From Lachnospiraceae bacterium (GTDB taxonomy: Bacteria > Bacillota > Clostridia > Lachnospirales > Lachnospiraceae): a stretch of DNA of 64,000 nt. The stretch lies in NCBI GenBank assembly GCA_017540605.1, contig JAFYAS010000060.1, forward strand, positions 62,001-126,000, written 5' to 3'. Both the position numbers and the translations under genes were made by a program. The notes under the pieces were generated by a model that was given only the letters and a program-made list of their open reading frames with translations, ran no database searches and was not told the DNA's origin. This document shows, piece after piece, positions 54,240 through 63,065 of this stretch (within the stretch, counting starts at the first letter, position 1; each line of letters starts with the position of its first letter).

Positions 54240-57200
54240 ATGCTAAAGCCCAATAAGATAAGATCTATACTTGCTTTTTGCTTACTCCTTTGTTTTTCAT
54301 GGCCTACGTATATATATGCAAGTGACGCAGAAGAAAGCACTGATAATGTGAAGGCATCTGAGGCTTCAGATAAAGCAGATGATGGCTCTGACTCGTTTTA
54401 TATAGACGAAAATGCTGTTCTTCCCGAGGTCATCGGAGGCGGTATGGCCATCAGCAAGCAGACTCTCGGAATAGGTTATGCCACTAAGCTTTATGATGCT
54501 ACAAGTGGTATTCCTACATCTGAAGCTAATGCAGTTCTTGCAACAAGTGATGGTTTTATCTGGATAGGCGGTTATTCAGGACTTATAAAATATGACGGTA
54601 CCAATTTTGTAAGGCAGGATTCTTCTACAGGAGTTACCAGCGTCAATACACTTTTTGAGGATAACAAGGGCAGACTCTGGGTGGGAACCAATGACAACGG
54701 TTTGGTACGACTTGATAGAGGAAAAAGCTCTCATTGGGATTACAGTGATGGACTTTCTGCTTCTTCTGTCCGTACGATCACGGAGGATTGTGATGGCAAT
54801 ATATTTATTGGGACTACTGCCGGAATTGATTATATTGATGAGAATGATTCTTTGCATAACTTAGAGGATCCTCTTATTGACAATTCTTATATATCTAATA
54901 TGGCTACGGACATAATAGGTATTATCTATGGCAATACCAAGGATGGAAGAGCATTTTCAATCATCGAAAAGAAGGTTACGGTATATCAGATCGACCAGGA
55001 TAAATATGGCATCATAAACTGTGTATATCCATCTCCTTATCATCCTCAGTCAGTATATCTTGCTACGAATTCAGGAAAATTATACACTGCGAATATTGAA
55101 AACAATTTTAAGGATCTTGAAGAGGTTTCTCTCTACTCTGGTAATTCAGGTATTACTGTGAAACAGTCGGAGAATGGTCTGTCTGCTGTTGATTCCGGTA
55201 TTGAAAATAGAACACTTATCATCAATAGGATTGATTTTGCCTGCGAGATGCTATGGCTTCTCAATGAGGACTCCGTGGGATATCTTGACAGCGATGGTCA
55301 TTATGAAGAGATTTCCAATCTGCCTATAACCAATTCCTTTTTGTCTATGACATTGGATTATGAGGGGAATCTTTGGTTTGCATCCTCGAGACAGGGTGTT
55401 ATGAAGATAGTTGCCAATAAATTCGCTGATGTAACGGAGAATGCGGGTATTGAAAGCGGAGTAGTAAATGCTACCTGCTTACATGATGATGTGTTGTATG
55501 TGGGGACTGATTCCGGACTTAGGATGCTGTCGGGGGAAACCCGTATAGAAGATACACCAATTCAGACCTATCTTGGTTCGGCAAGGATCAGATGTATCCT
55601 AGAGGACAATGATAATACTCTTTGGTTTGCAAGCTATACAGGCGGGAAGGGCCTTGTAGCTCTTAAAAAGGACGGAAGCATTACCAATTATACCAAACAG
55701 AATGGGCTTATTGATGATCAGATTCGTTGTCTTTATCTGACATCTGATGACTCAATCCTTGTAGGAACAAACGGTGGCTTGAATGTATTAAAGAACGGAA
55801 AAGTCATTTCCTCCTACGGAGTAGAAGACGGCATGACCAATACTGTTGCTTTGACTGCCTGCGAGGGCTTTGACGGTGAATATTATGTCGGAACAGACGG
55901 AGATGGTATCTATGTGGTAAAGGGTGAAAAGATCACAAGACTTGGACGGGATGACGGTTTGACCAGCGATATCGTTATGCGTATCAAGAAGGATGAGAAA
56001 AATGGTGTATGTTGGATCGTTACCTCCAATTCCATTGAATATATTAAGGATAATAAGATTACTGACATAAGCGAATTTCCCTACAATAACAATTATGATA
56101 TCTACTTTGATAATAACGATAATGCTTGGATACTTTCATCCTGTGGAGTATATGTAACAGCAGTTAGGAATCTACTTGAGAACAGGGAAAAATTTGAATA
56201 TCAGCTTTATGATCTTTCAAGCGGACTTTTAAATATCCCTACAGGCAATTCCTACAGTGCACTTGATGAAAAGGGCAATCTCTATATTGCGGGGCGTGAT
56301 GGTGTTTGCCTTGTAAATATCGATAATTATTTTGGACTGACTCACAAGATCAAGCTTTTTGTACCCTATCTTGAGGTGGATGGTGAAATGTATTATCTGG
56401 GATATGAAGATTCATTCCTTATTCCGTCGTCAGCAAAGGATATAAAAATATACGGATATGCTCTTACCTATTCCATGCAGAATCCGGTTATCAGATATAT
56501 GCTTGAAGGCTTCGATGAGGAGGCCAAAACTGTTACAAAGAATGAATTGGAGCCTGTCAGATATACGAACCTACGAGGAGGAAATTATACATTTTCGCTT
56601 TCGGTTGTAAACAGCTCCACAGGTGAAGTTCAGCAAAGCTTTGAGCTTAAAATAGTTAAGAAAAAAGCCTTTTACGAAGAGATATGGTTTTATTTGTTGA
56701 TCTTGTTCGTTTTCCTGACTGTAATATTCTTCCTGGTTCAGAACTACCTTGATCGTAGAACGGTCAAATTCTTAAAGAAAGAAGAAGAGCAGAAAAATCT
56801 TATCAGAGAGATAGTCAGATCATTTGCAAAGACTATCGATATGAAGGATAGATATACCAATGGTCATTCATACAGAGTTGCAAAATATACATCAATGCTG
56901 GCAAAAGAACTTGGATATGATGAAGAGACTGTTGATAAATACAACAATATCGCACTTCTTCACGATATAGGAAAGATAGGTGTTCCTCCTGAGGTATTAA
57001 ATAAAGCCGGTAAGCTCACTGATGAAGAATTTGATACTATTAAGTCTCATACAACTCTTGGTTATAATGCTTTAAAGGATATTTCTATTATGCCTGAGCT
57101 TGCAATCGGAGCAGAGTACCACCATGAACGACCGGACGGCAAGGGTTATCCCGAGGGACTAAAGGGTGATAAGATTCCGAGGGTTGCACAGATCATAGCT

Positions 57201-57458
57201 GTTGCTGATACATTTGATGCTATGTATTCAGACAGACCTTATAGAAAGCGTATGAATTTTGATAAGGCTGTATCCATTATCAAAGAAGTGAGAGGCACCC
57301 AGCTTGCAGAGGATGTGGTGGACGCATTCCTAAGACTTGTTGAAAAGGGAGAGTTCAGGGCAAAGGATGATAAGGGTGGCGGAACCATGGAGGATATAAA
57401 TAATATCCGAAAGGAATATGACAAGGAAGAAGAGAAAAAGAACGAGGAAAAGTCATAA
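54240..57458 (+). CDS. Exported-propeller sensor with HD-GYP output
   Basis: This 1072-residue protein has a signal sequence (1-27), many propeller repeats typical of two-component regulator propellers (about 85-690, e.g. GFIWIGGYSGLIKYDG, GRLWVGTNDNGLVRLD, NLWFASSRQGVMKI), a Y_Y_Y-like domain (about 735-815), a membrane segment (about 820-842) and a cytosolic HD-GYP domain (ALLHDIGKIGVP about 907, YHHERPDGKGYPEGL). Such sensors often recognise sugars or polysaccharides outside the cell. It lacks a kinase and probably controls cyclic-di-GMP directly. Confidence 0.92.
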   Translation: MLKPNKIRSILAFCLLLCFSWPTYIYASDAEESTDNVKASEASDKADDGSDSFYIDENAVLPEVIGGGMAISKQTLGIGYATKLYDATSGIPTSEANAVLATSDGFIWIGGYSGLIKYDGTNFVRQDSSTGVTSVNTLFEDNKGRLWVGTNDNGLVRLDRGKSSHWDYSDGLSASSVRTITEDCDGNIFIGTTAGIDYIDENDSLHNLEDPLIDNSYISNMATDIIGIIYGNTKDGRAFSIIEKKVTVYQIDQDKYGIINCVYPSPYHPQSVYLATNSGKLYTANIENNFKDLEEVSLYSGNSGITVKQSENGLSAVDSGIENRTLIINRIDFACEMLWLLNEDSVGYLDSDGHYEEISNLPITNSFLSMTLDYEGNLWFASSRQGVMKIVANKFADVTENAGIESGVVNATCLHDDVLYVGTDSGLRMLSGETRIEDTPIQTYLGSARIRCILEDNDNTLWFASYTGGKGLVALKKDGSITNYTKQNGLIDDQIRCLYLTSDDSILVGTNGGLNVLKNGKVISSYGVEDGMTNTVALTACEGFDGEYYVGTDGDGIYVVKGEKITRLGRDDGLTSDIVMRIKKDEKNGVCWIVTSNSIEYIKDNKITDISEFPYNNNYDIYFDNNDNAWILSSCGVYVTAVRNLLENREKFEYQLYDLSSGLLNIPTGNSYSALDEKGNLYIAGRDGVCLVNIDNYFGLTHKIKLFVPYLEVDGEMYYLGYEDSFLIPSSAKDIKIYGYALTYSMQNPVIRYMLEGFDEEAKTVTKNELEPVRYTNLRGGNYTFSLSVVNSSTGEVQQSFELKIVKKKAFYEEIWFYLLILFVFLTVIFFLVQNYLDRRTVKFLKKEEEQKNLIREIVRSFAKTIDMKDRYTNGHSYRVAKYTSMLAKELGYDEETVDKYNNIALLHDIGKIGVPPEVLNKAGKLTDEEFDTIKSHTTLGYNALKDISIMPELAIGAEYHHERPDGKGYPEGLKGDKIPRVAQIIAVADTFDAMYSDRPYRKRMNFDKAVSIIKEVRGTQLAEDVVDAFLRLVEKGEFRAKDDKGGGTMEDINNIRKEYDKEEEKKNEEKS

Positions 57459-57506
57459 CTGTAAGTATTTAAGTGGTTTGACAGCTAACAAAATAAGGAT
57501 AATAAA

Positions 57507-57540
57507 CACCTGCAGGAGCGATGCTTTTGCAGGCGTTTTT
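57507..57540 (+). terminator. Terminator after the propeller HD-GYP gene
   Basis: CCTGCA pairs with TGCAGG across a 13-nt loop, followed by C-G-TTTTT. Confidence 0.6.
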
Positions 57541-57579
57541 ACATTTGGTAAAAAATATAGGATTACGTGTAATATATAC

Positions 57580-57608
57580 TTGACATTGTGTATAGTATGT
57601 GCTATATT
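57580..57608 (+). promoter_or_regulatory. Promoter of the ABC transporter operon, with dyads
   Basis: TTGACA (57580-57585), 17-nt spacer, TATATT (57603-57608). The spacer contains TATAGTATGTGCTATA, a dyad that could be an operator for the XRE regulator at the operon end. Confidence 0.65.
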
Positions 57609-57659
57609 ATGTACAAGGAGCAAGTAAACTTTATTATTTTATATGGGAGAGTGATATTT

Positions 57660-58634
57660 ATGAAGCTTGAAGTAAGGAATATCAGAAAAACCTTCGGAGA
57701 AAAAGAGATACTAAAGGGGATCAACTTCGAAGTGGAAAGCGGCAAGGCGCTTGGTCTTTTAGGAAGGAACGGTGCAGGAAAGACAACTACTATCAGGATA
57801 CTTATGGATGTGTTCCATGCCAATTCGGGTGATATTCTTCTTGATGGAGAGAAGTTTGATCCAAGAAAGGTGATGATCGGTTATCTTCCTGAGGAGAGAG
57901 GGCTTTATCCCAAGAGGAAGGTTCTTGAGCAGATGGTTTATCTTGCGAGACTTCGTGGTGTTGACAAGAAGACTGCTACAGAGAATTCGATAAAATGGTT
58001 GAAAAGACTTGAAGTAGAGGAATATGCTACAAAGGATCTTGAGACCTTATCAAAGGGTAATCAGCAGAAGGTTCAGTTGGCATCCACTCTGGTATCGGAT
58101 CCTGAGATCATTATACTTGACGAGCCCTTCTCAGGACTTGACCCTGTGAATTCACAGATACTTAAGGATGTTGTGAATGAGCTTATCGAGGTTGGTAAGA
58201 TAGTCATTTTCTCAAGCCATCAGATGAGCTATGTTGAGGAGTTCTGTAGAGATATCGTGATCATCAATCACGGCGAGATCATCTTATCCGGAAATCTCTT
58301 GGAGATCAAGAAGGAGTATGGTAAGAGTCAGCTGGTTGTAAGTTCTGTTGATGGGGATCTTTCAAAGCTTAGAAACTTTATAGAGGATAGTCTTTCAGAT
58401 ATCGTAGAGGTTACCGGTGTCAACAAGACTGATGTGATAGTAAAGCTCCTTGAGGGCAAGACGCGAATGGAATTCTTTGGGGCAATTTCTGATAGAGCAG
58501 CTAAGGAGAGAATTGAGATAGAGCATTTTGAGACCTATAAGCCTTCACTTAATGATATTTTTGTTGAAAGAGTAGGCGAGGAAGAGCTTCATGAAAAGGA
58601 AGAGAATGCAAACGGAGGTGAGGACAATGAGTAG
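57660..58634 (+). CDS. ABC transporter ATPase (NatA-like)
   Basis: This 324-residue ATPase has GLLGRNGAGKTTTIRIL (Walker A), LSKGNQQKVQLAS (signature), IIILDEPFSGLDPVN (Walker B) and SSHQMSYVEEF (H-loop). The C-terminal third is the DUF4162 domain common in Na+/multidrug exporters. ATG 57660 has GGGAGAG upstream; the frame from 57588 is longer but lacks a site. It overlaps the permease start by 8 nt. Confidence 0.92.
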   Translation: MKLEVRNIRKTFGEKEILKGINFEVESGKALGLLGRNGAGKTTTIRILMDVFHANSGDILLDGEKFDPRKVMIGYLPEERGLYPKRKVLEQMVYLARLRGVDKKTATENSIKWLKRLEVEEYATKDLETLSKGNQQKVQLASTLVSDPEIIILDEPFSGLDPVNSQILKDVVNELIEVGKIVIFSSHQMSYVEEFCRDIVIINHGEIILSGNLLEIKKEYGKSQLVVSSVDGDLSKLRNFIEDSLSDIVEVTGVNKTDVIVKLLEGKTRMEFFGAISDRAAKERIEIEHFETYKPSLNDIFVERVGEEELHEKEENANGGEDNE

Positions 58635-59913
58635 ACTATTTACAGTTATAGATTTTGAGCTTAAGAGCTATACAAAGAATAAATCATTTATGATAACCAC
58701 CATTATTATGGTAGTGTTGCTTTTTGCGGGATCATTTTTACCGAGGCTTGTGGATATGTCTTCTGTAACCGGAGTTAAGACAGATACTCTCATTGGCGCA
58801 GATCTATCAGATGAAGAGGATGGTGGAGAAGGCGATACTGAAAATAAGGATGATGTTGATCATTATATGTATTATGATGAATCCGGTATGTTTGAATCTG
58901 CAGATGATACCGCAAAGCTCTTTGAAGAGATCGGACTTTTTACAAAGGTTGAGAATAAGGATGATCTGAAAAAGGCAGTAGAGGATGATCTTTGCAAGGG
59001 TGCATTTGTCATCAAGGACGATCTTCATTATGAGTATCTGGTAAACAACAGCTCTATGAATGATAGTACTCAGATGATGTTTGAGATGGTGCTTCAGAAT
59101 ATACATAAGCAGAACTATATAGCAAGCCATGGACTTGATGCATCAAGCTTTATGGAGGAGTATGAGGCAGCCTGTGAGGGTGAGGTAACTATCCTTGGCA
59201 AGGATCAGTCAGAGAATTTCTGGTATTGCTATATACTTGTTATAGTGATCTTTATGCTTATCATTATGTACGGCGTTATGATCGCAACCTCTGTTACCAA
59301 CGAAAAGAGCAATCGTTCCATTGAGGTGCTTGTTACCAGTATAGACGCCAAATACCTTCTCTTTGGTAAGGTTATAGCAGGTACACTGGCAGTTGTTGTA
59401 CAGGCCGGTTCAATACTTGCCGCAGCGCTTATAGGCTATGGTATCAACAGAGATGCCTGGGGCAACAAGCTTGATATGATCCTTCATATACCCACTGAAG
59501 TAGTCATCACATTTGCGGTATTTGGTATCGGCGGTTTCCTCTTCTATGCATTTGCTTACGGAGCAGTAGGTGCTCTTGTATCAAAGACAGAGGATATCAA
59601 CAAGGTTGCAGGAACTGTACAGATGGTCATCATGATAGTATACTTTGTAGTTCTGTTAAACTTAAGCAACCCCGGCAATATGATCATGAAGGTATTTTCT
59701 TTCCTTCCCATCAGTTCATATTCAGCAATGTTCGTAAGGATTGCTATGGGTACGGTGACTATGCCTGAGATCATTATTTCAGCAGTTATACTTTATATTT
59801 CAACTTTCTTCATGGGATGGTTGGCTGCGAAGATTTATCGTATGGGAACACTTCGCTACGGCAATCCTATCAAAATAACAAAAGCTATCAAGAGTGCCCT
59901 GAGTAAAGATTGA
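58627..59913 (+). CDS. ABC transporter permease (NatB/ABC-2 type)
   Basis: This 428-residue permease has a first membrane segment (about 24-42), a large external domain (about 45-205, acidic), and then five or six membrane segments with MIATSVTNEKSNRSIEVLVTS, the typical ABC-2 motif. GGAGGTGAGG precedes ATG 58627. With the ATPase it forms an exporter whose cargo is unknown; the NatAB family pumps Na+ in Bacillus. Confidence 0.9.
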   Translation: MSRLFTVIDFELKSYTKNKSFMITTIIMVVLLFAGSFLPRLVDMSSVTGVKTDTLIGADLSDEEDGGEGDTENKDDVDHYMYYDESGMFESADDTAKLFEEIGLFTKVENKDDLKKAVEDDLCKGAFVIKDDLHYEYLVNNSSMNDSTQMMFEMVLQNIHKQNYIASHGLDASSFMEEYEAACEGEVTILGKDQSENFWYCYILVIVIFMLIIMYGVMIATSVTNEKSNRSIEVLVTSIDAKYLLFGKVIAGTLAVVVQAGSILAAALIGYGINRDAWGNKLDMILHIPTEVVITFAVFGIGGFLFYAFAYGAVGALVSKTEDINKVAGTVQMVIMIVYFVVLLNLSNPGNMIMKVFSFLPISSYSAMFVRIAMGTVTMPEIIISAVILYISTFFMGWLAAKIYRMGTLRYGNPIKITKAIKSALSKD

Positions 59914-59927
59914 AAGCAGGTGATATT

Positions 59928-60467
59928 ATGGGCAGAAGCAATGCATATTATTGGGGGTTTGGATTTGGATTGGTAATAAGTGCTGTGATCATCATTTATG
60001 CCATGATAAAATACAACAGCAAAGTCAGATATGACGAAAGACAGATGATTGCAAGAGGATGGGCATATAAGATAGGCTTCTTCTTCATGATGATCGAGTT
60101 TTGCGTAGCAGGCTTTATGGATGTTTTTGGCAATCCTCTGTTCATGAATGCTGATGGAATGATACTTTTGATGTTTATAGCTTTGCTTGTTTTCGTGATC
60201 ATTTGTGTATTCAATGATGCTTATATGACATTGACAGACAAACCGAAAAAATCAGTGCTTTCACTTGTTTGTATCGGATTTGGTAATTTTTTGATCGGAT
60301 TAGGAAATAACAATCCAAATATAAAACATTTCATAAGTATAGTGGATGGAAAAATAAGAATTTCTTCTATCAATCTGCTTTGTAGTCTGGTCATAGTTTT
60401 GACACTTATTGCTTATGGTATCAAAAGCCTTTTAGGGTCTCGCAGGGATGATCCTGAGGAAGAGTAG
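59928..60467 (+). CDS. DUF2178-like membrane protein
   Basis: This 179-residue protein has about five membrane segments (about 7-25, 49-66, 75-98, 110-128, 150-170) and the motif VRYDERQMIARGWAYKIGFF after the first. Proteins of this type often lie beside XRE regulators and ABC exporters in Firmicutes. The family assignment is tentative and the role is unknown. AGGTGAT precedes ATG 59928. Confidence 0.65.
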   Translation: MGRSNAYYWGFGFGLVISAVIIIYAMIKYNSKVRYDERQMIARGWAYKIGFFFMMIEFCVAGFMDVFGNPLFMNADGMILLMFIALLVFVIICVFNDAYMTLTDKPKKSVLSLVCIGFGNFLIGLGNNNPNIKHFISIVDGKIRISSINLLCSLVIVLTLIAYGIKSLLGSRRDDPEEE

Positions 60468-60476
60468 GTGATGCCT

Positions 60477-60674
60477 ATGAAAAATTTAAAAATGAAGGCA
60501 GCAAGGGCCGGACTTGATCTCTCACAGCAGGAGCTTGCTGAGAAGGTGGGAGTATCAAGACAGACCATCAATGCCATCGAAAAAGGAGATTACAATCCAA
60601 CGATCAAGCTATGCAGGGATATATGTGTCGTGCTCGGGAAAACGCTAGATGAACTCTTTTGGGAAGAACAATAA
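60477..60674 (+). CDS. XRE-family regulator, YozG/DUF-type single HTH
   Basis: This 65-residue HTH protein (LSQQELAEKVGVSRQTINAIEKGDYNPT, then GKTLDELFWEEQ) is the common regulator paired with small membrane proteins and ABC exporters. AGGTGATG precedes ATG 60477. It probably represses the operon that starts at 57580. Confidence 0.9.
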   Translation: MKNLKMKAARAGLDLSQQELAEKVGVSRQTINAIEKGDYNPTIKLCRDICVVLGKTLDELFWEEQ

Positions 60675-60725
60675 TCGAAACTGTTCAGATCTGTAGGGAA
60701 TAGTTATCAATGATCTAAATAACAC

Positions 60726-60754
60726 TTTACAACAATATAAATCCGTGGTAATAT
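60726..60754 (+). promoter_or_regulatory. Promoter of the 27-residue peptide gene
   Basis: TTTACA (60726-60731), 17-nt spacer, TAATAT (60749-60754), 58 bp before the peptide start. Confidence 0.5.
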
Positions 60755-60812
60755 ACAGATAGTTAGTTGTGCCTAACCCAATAATTATGAAGTGTATACG
60801 GAGGGTTTATAT

Positions 60813-60896
60813 ATGAGAAAAAGCATTAAAATCAGGATGAACAAGATCGAATGGATCTGTGATAAGTTAAAGGAATTGTGTACAAAGAATTCTTAA
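60813..60896 (+). CDS. 27-residue cationic peptide
   Basis: This short gene codes MRKSIKIRMNKIEWICDKLKELCTKNS, with eight Lys/Arg, two Cys and an amphipathic-helix pattern. It has a good ribosome site (CGGAGGG, 7-8 nt before the ATG), its own promoter and its own terminator, so it is an independent transcription unit. No family is recognised. It might be a small membrane-active, toxic or regulatory peptide. Confidence 0.5.
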   Translation: MRKSIKIRMNKIEWICDKLKELCTKNS

Positions 60897-60904
60897 AGAA
60901 AAAA

Positions 60905-60936
60905 GGCGCTAGAAGCTTTCGGCTCAGCGCCTTTTT
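60905..60936 (+). terminator. Terminator after the peptide gene
   Basis: GGCGCT pairs with AGCGCC across a loop holding a smaller stem, followed by TTTTT. Confidence 0.8.
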
Positions 60937-61058
60937 CTTTTGGAGAAACAATAGGATTAATTTAGTTCACACTTGAAAAAACTATAAAGGGATTGTATAA
61001 TACAAAAGATTATGCGCTTGAAAAAAGCAATAAATTTTATAAGGAGGTCATGATAGCA

Positions 61059-61331
61059 ATGAAAAAGACTATCATTACCGTAGTCGGTACGGACAAGGTG
61101 GGGATCATTGCGAAGGTATGTAACTACCTCGCCGAGAATAATGTGAATATACTAGATATTTCACAGACCATCGTGCAAGGCTATTTCAATATGATGATGG
61201 TGGTAAATGCAGAAGAATCACCAAAGGATCTTTCAGTTCTCTCCAAGGAGCTTTCTGAGGTTGGAGATGAGATCGGAGTTCTGATCCGCCTGCAGCATGA
61301 AGACATCTTCAAGATGATGCACAGGATATAA
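61059..61331 (+). CDS. ACT-domain protein, UPF0237 family
   Basis: This 90-residue protein is a single ACT domain with the family pattern VVGTDKVGIIAKVCNYLAENNVNI...DISQTIVQGYFNMMMVV. ACT domains bind amino acids or other small ligands. ATG 61059 is chosen because AAGGAGG lies 11 nt upstream; the ATG at 61050 is only 2 nt from it. It is followed by the UPF0210 gene in the usual two-gene order. Confidence 0.9.
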   Translation: MKKTIITVVGTDKVGIIAKVCNYLAENNVNILDISQTIVQGYFNMMMVVNAEESPKDLSVLSKELSEVGDEIGVLIRLQHEDIFKMMHRI

Positions 61332-61346
61332 AGGAGGATCAAGACA

Positions 61347-62711
61347 TTGGTAGATATAAAAGAGGTAATAGAGACCAATCGGATGATAGATGACATGAAT
61401 CTTGATGTCAGGACTATCACCATGGGTATCTCATTACTTGACTGTGTCGGAGGAGATCTTGGTTCCACCTGCGACAGAATATATAAAAAGATAACCGAAT
61501 CAGCAAAGGATCTTGTGAAGGTAGGCAATGAGATAGGCGAGGAATACGGAGTTCCTATTGTAAATAAGCGTATTTCCGTAACACCTATAGCACTCGTTGG
61601 AGGGTCGGTATGCAAGACATCTGATGATTTCGTTGAGATTGCAAAGACCCTTGATAAAGCAGCCGAAACCTGTGGTGTTAACTTCATCGGAGGATATTCA
61701 GCCCTTGTGTCAAAAGGCATGACTGCTGCCGATGAATTGCTTATCAGATCTCTTCCAAAGGCACTTGCTACAACAAAGCTTGTATGCTCTTCGGTAAATG
61801 TGGGATCCACCAAGACCGGTATCGACATGGATGCTGTAAGATTGATCGGTGAGATGATAAAGGAAACCGCTGAGCTTACCAAGGATGATTCATGCATGGG
61901 CTGCGCAAAGTTCGTAGTATTCTGCAATGCACCTGATGACAATCCATTTATGGCAGGAGCCTTTCACGGAGTGACAGAGGCAGACAAGATCATCAATGTC
62001 GGTGTCTCAGGTCCCGGTGTAGTCAGAGCGGCACTTACCAAGGTAAGAGGAAAAAGCTTTGAAGTGCTTTGTGAGACCATCAAAAAGACAGCCTTCAAGA
62101 TAACACGTGTAGGACAGCTTGTAGCTCAGGATGCAGCAAAAAGGCTTGATGTGCCCTTCGGTATCATCGATCTTTCCCTTGCACCTACACCTGCAATCGG
62201 AGATTCGGTTGGCGAAATTCTTGAAGAGATCGGCCTTGAATATGCGGGAGCACCCGGAACCACAGCGGCCTTAGCACTTCTTAACGATCAGGTCAAGAAG
62301 GGCGGAGTTATGGCATCCTCTTATGTAGGTGGACTTTCCGGAGCCTTCATCCCGGTAAGCGAGGATCAGAGAATGATAGATGCGGTAGAGGCAGGAGCTT
62401 TGACTCTCGAAAAGCTTGAGGCCATGACCTGCGTATGCTCAGTGGGCCTTGACATGATAGCAATTCCCGGAGATACCAAGGCAACTACCATATCCGGTAT
62501 CATCGCAGACGAGATGGCCCTTGGTATGGTAAACCAGAAAACCACAGCGGTACGTATCATCCCTGCTATTGGAAAAGGTGTAGGTGACCGCCTCGACTTC
62601 GGAGGCCTACTCGGATACGCACCCGTAATGCCGGTCAACACATTCTCGTGTGACGCATTTATTGGAAGAACAGGACGTATTCCTGCGCCGATACACAGCT
62701 TTAAGAATTAA
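61347..62711 (+). CDS. UPF0210 (PFL/DUF711 family) protein
   Basis: This 454-residue protein has the UPF0210 start ([28 protein letters not shown]), the [11 protein letters not shown] Cys motif, an [12 protein letters not shown] segment and a C-terminal [23 protein letters not shown]. It has a pyruvate-formate-lyase-like or related fold but no known reaction. The start is TTG, with AAGGAGGATC 9 nt upstream. It always travels with the ACT protein in Firmicutes and Actinobacteria (known synteny), so they probably act together. Confidence 0.92.
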   Translation: MVDIKEVIETNRMIDDMNLDVRTITMGISLLDCVGGDLGSTCDRIYKKITESAKDLVKVGNEIGEEYGVPIVNKRISVTPIALVGGSVCKTSDDFVEIAKTLDKAAETCGVNFIGGYSALVSKGMTAADELLIRSLPKALATTKLVCSSVNVGSTKTGIDMDAVRLIGEMIKETAELTKDDSCMGCAKFVVFCNAPDDNPFMAGAFHGVTEADKIINVGVSGPGVVRAALTKVRGKSFEVLCETIKKTAFKITRVGQLVAQDAAKRLDVPFGIIDLSLAPTPAIGDSVGEILEEIGLEYAGAPGTTAALALLNDQVKKGGVMASSYVGGLSGAFIPVSEDQRMIDAVEAGALTLEKLEAMTCVCSVGLDMIAIPGDTKATTISGIIADEMALGMVNQKTTAVRIIPAIGKGVGDRLDFGGLLGYAPVMPVNTFSCDAFIGRTGRIPAPIHSFKN

Positions 62712-62810
62712 CATGAATATATTGTAACTAAGACTAAAGACGGTGTATGTGTCTCTGGCATAATATACAATAATTTTTTAATGGTATTTAGACAAAACAA
62801 CAGCGATGGA

Positions 62811-63036
62811 GACTTGACACAAAAGAATCGAGGACTATCATTTTACGTCGGTACTGGAGCAGAGAACTTAGCGAAAACAAGCCAAAGGCGACGTTTGAGC
62901 TTAGTCGTAGCCCGATCGGCGCCCTTAGCGAACGTATGTGAGCTTAGTAGCCGACTAGCGCCTGTATTTTAGGCGCTTACGTACCGCTACGTAAAATGCT
63001 AAGCAGGAGCGATGTCCGAGATTTTTGTGTCAAGTC
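62811..63036. mobile_element. MITE-like element with 14-bp terminal inverted repeats
   Basis: GACTTGACACAAAA (62811-62824) and TTTTGTGTCAAGTC (63023-63036) are perfect inverted ends of a 226-bp element without a credible gene. Inside are CATTTTACGT / ACGTAAAATG and GGTAC / GTACC arms and several GAGCTTAGT-type repeats. It sits 29 bp before tyrS. Related blocks lie at 45077-45167. No target duplication is obvious. Confidence 0.6.
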
Positions 63037-63065
63037 GACTGAGCGGTAGAAATAAGGAGAAAAAA

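Noticed and set aside
62781-62972. A 63-residue frame inside the MITE-like element
   Set aside because: It starts outside the element and crosses its end, has no ribosome site, and follows the inverted-repeat arms.
62712-63065. A T-box riboswitch before tyrS
   Set aside because: No T-box consensus, antiterminator or terminator pair was found in the sequence before the gene.
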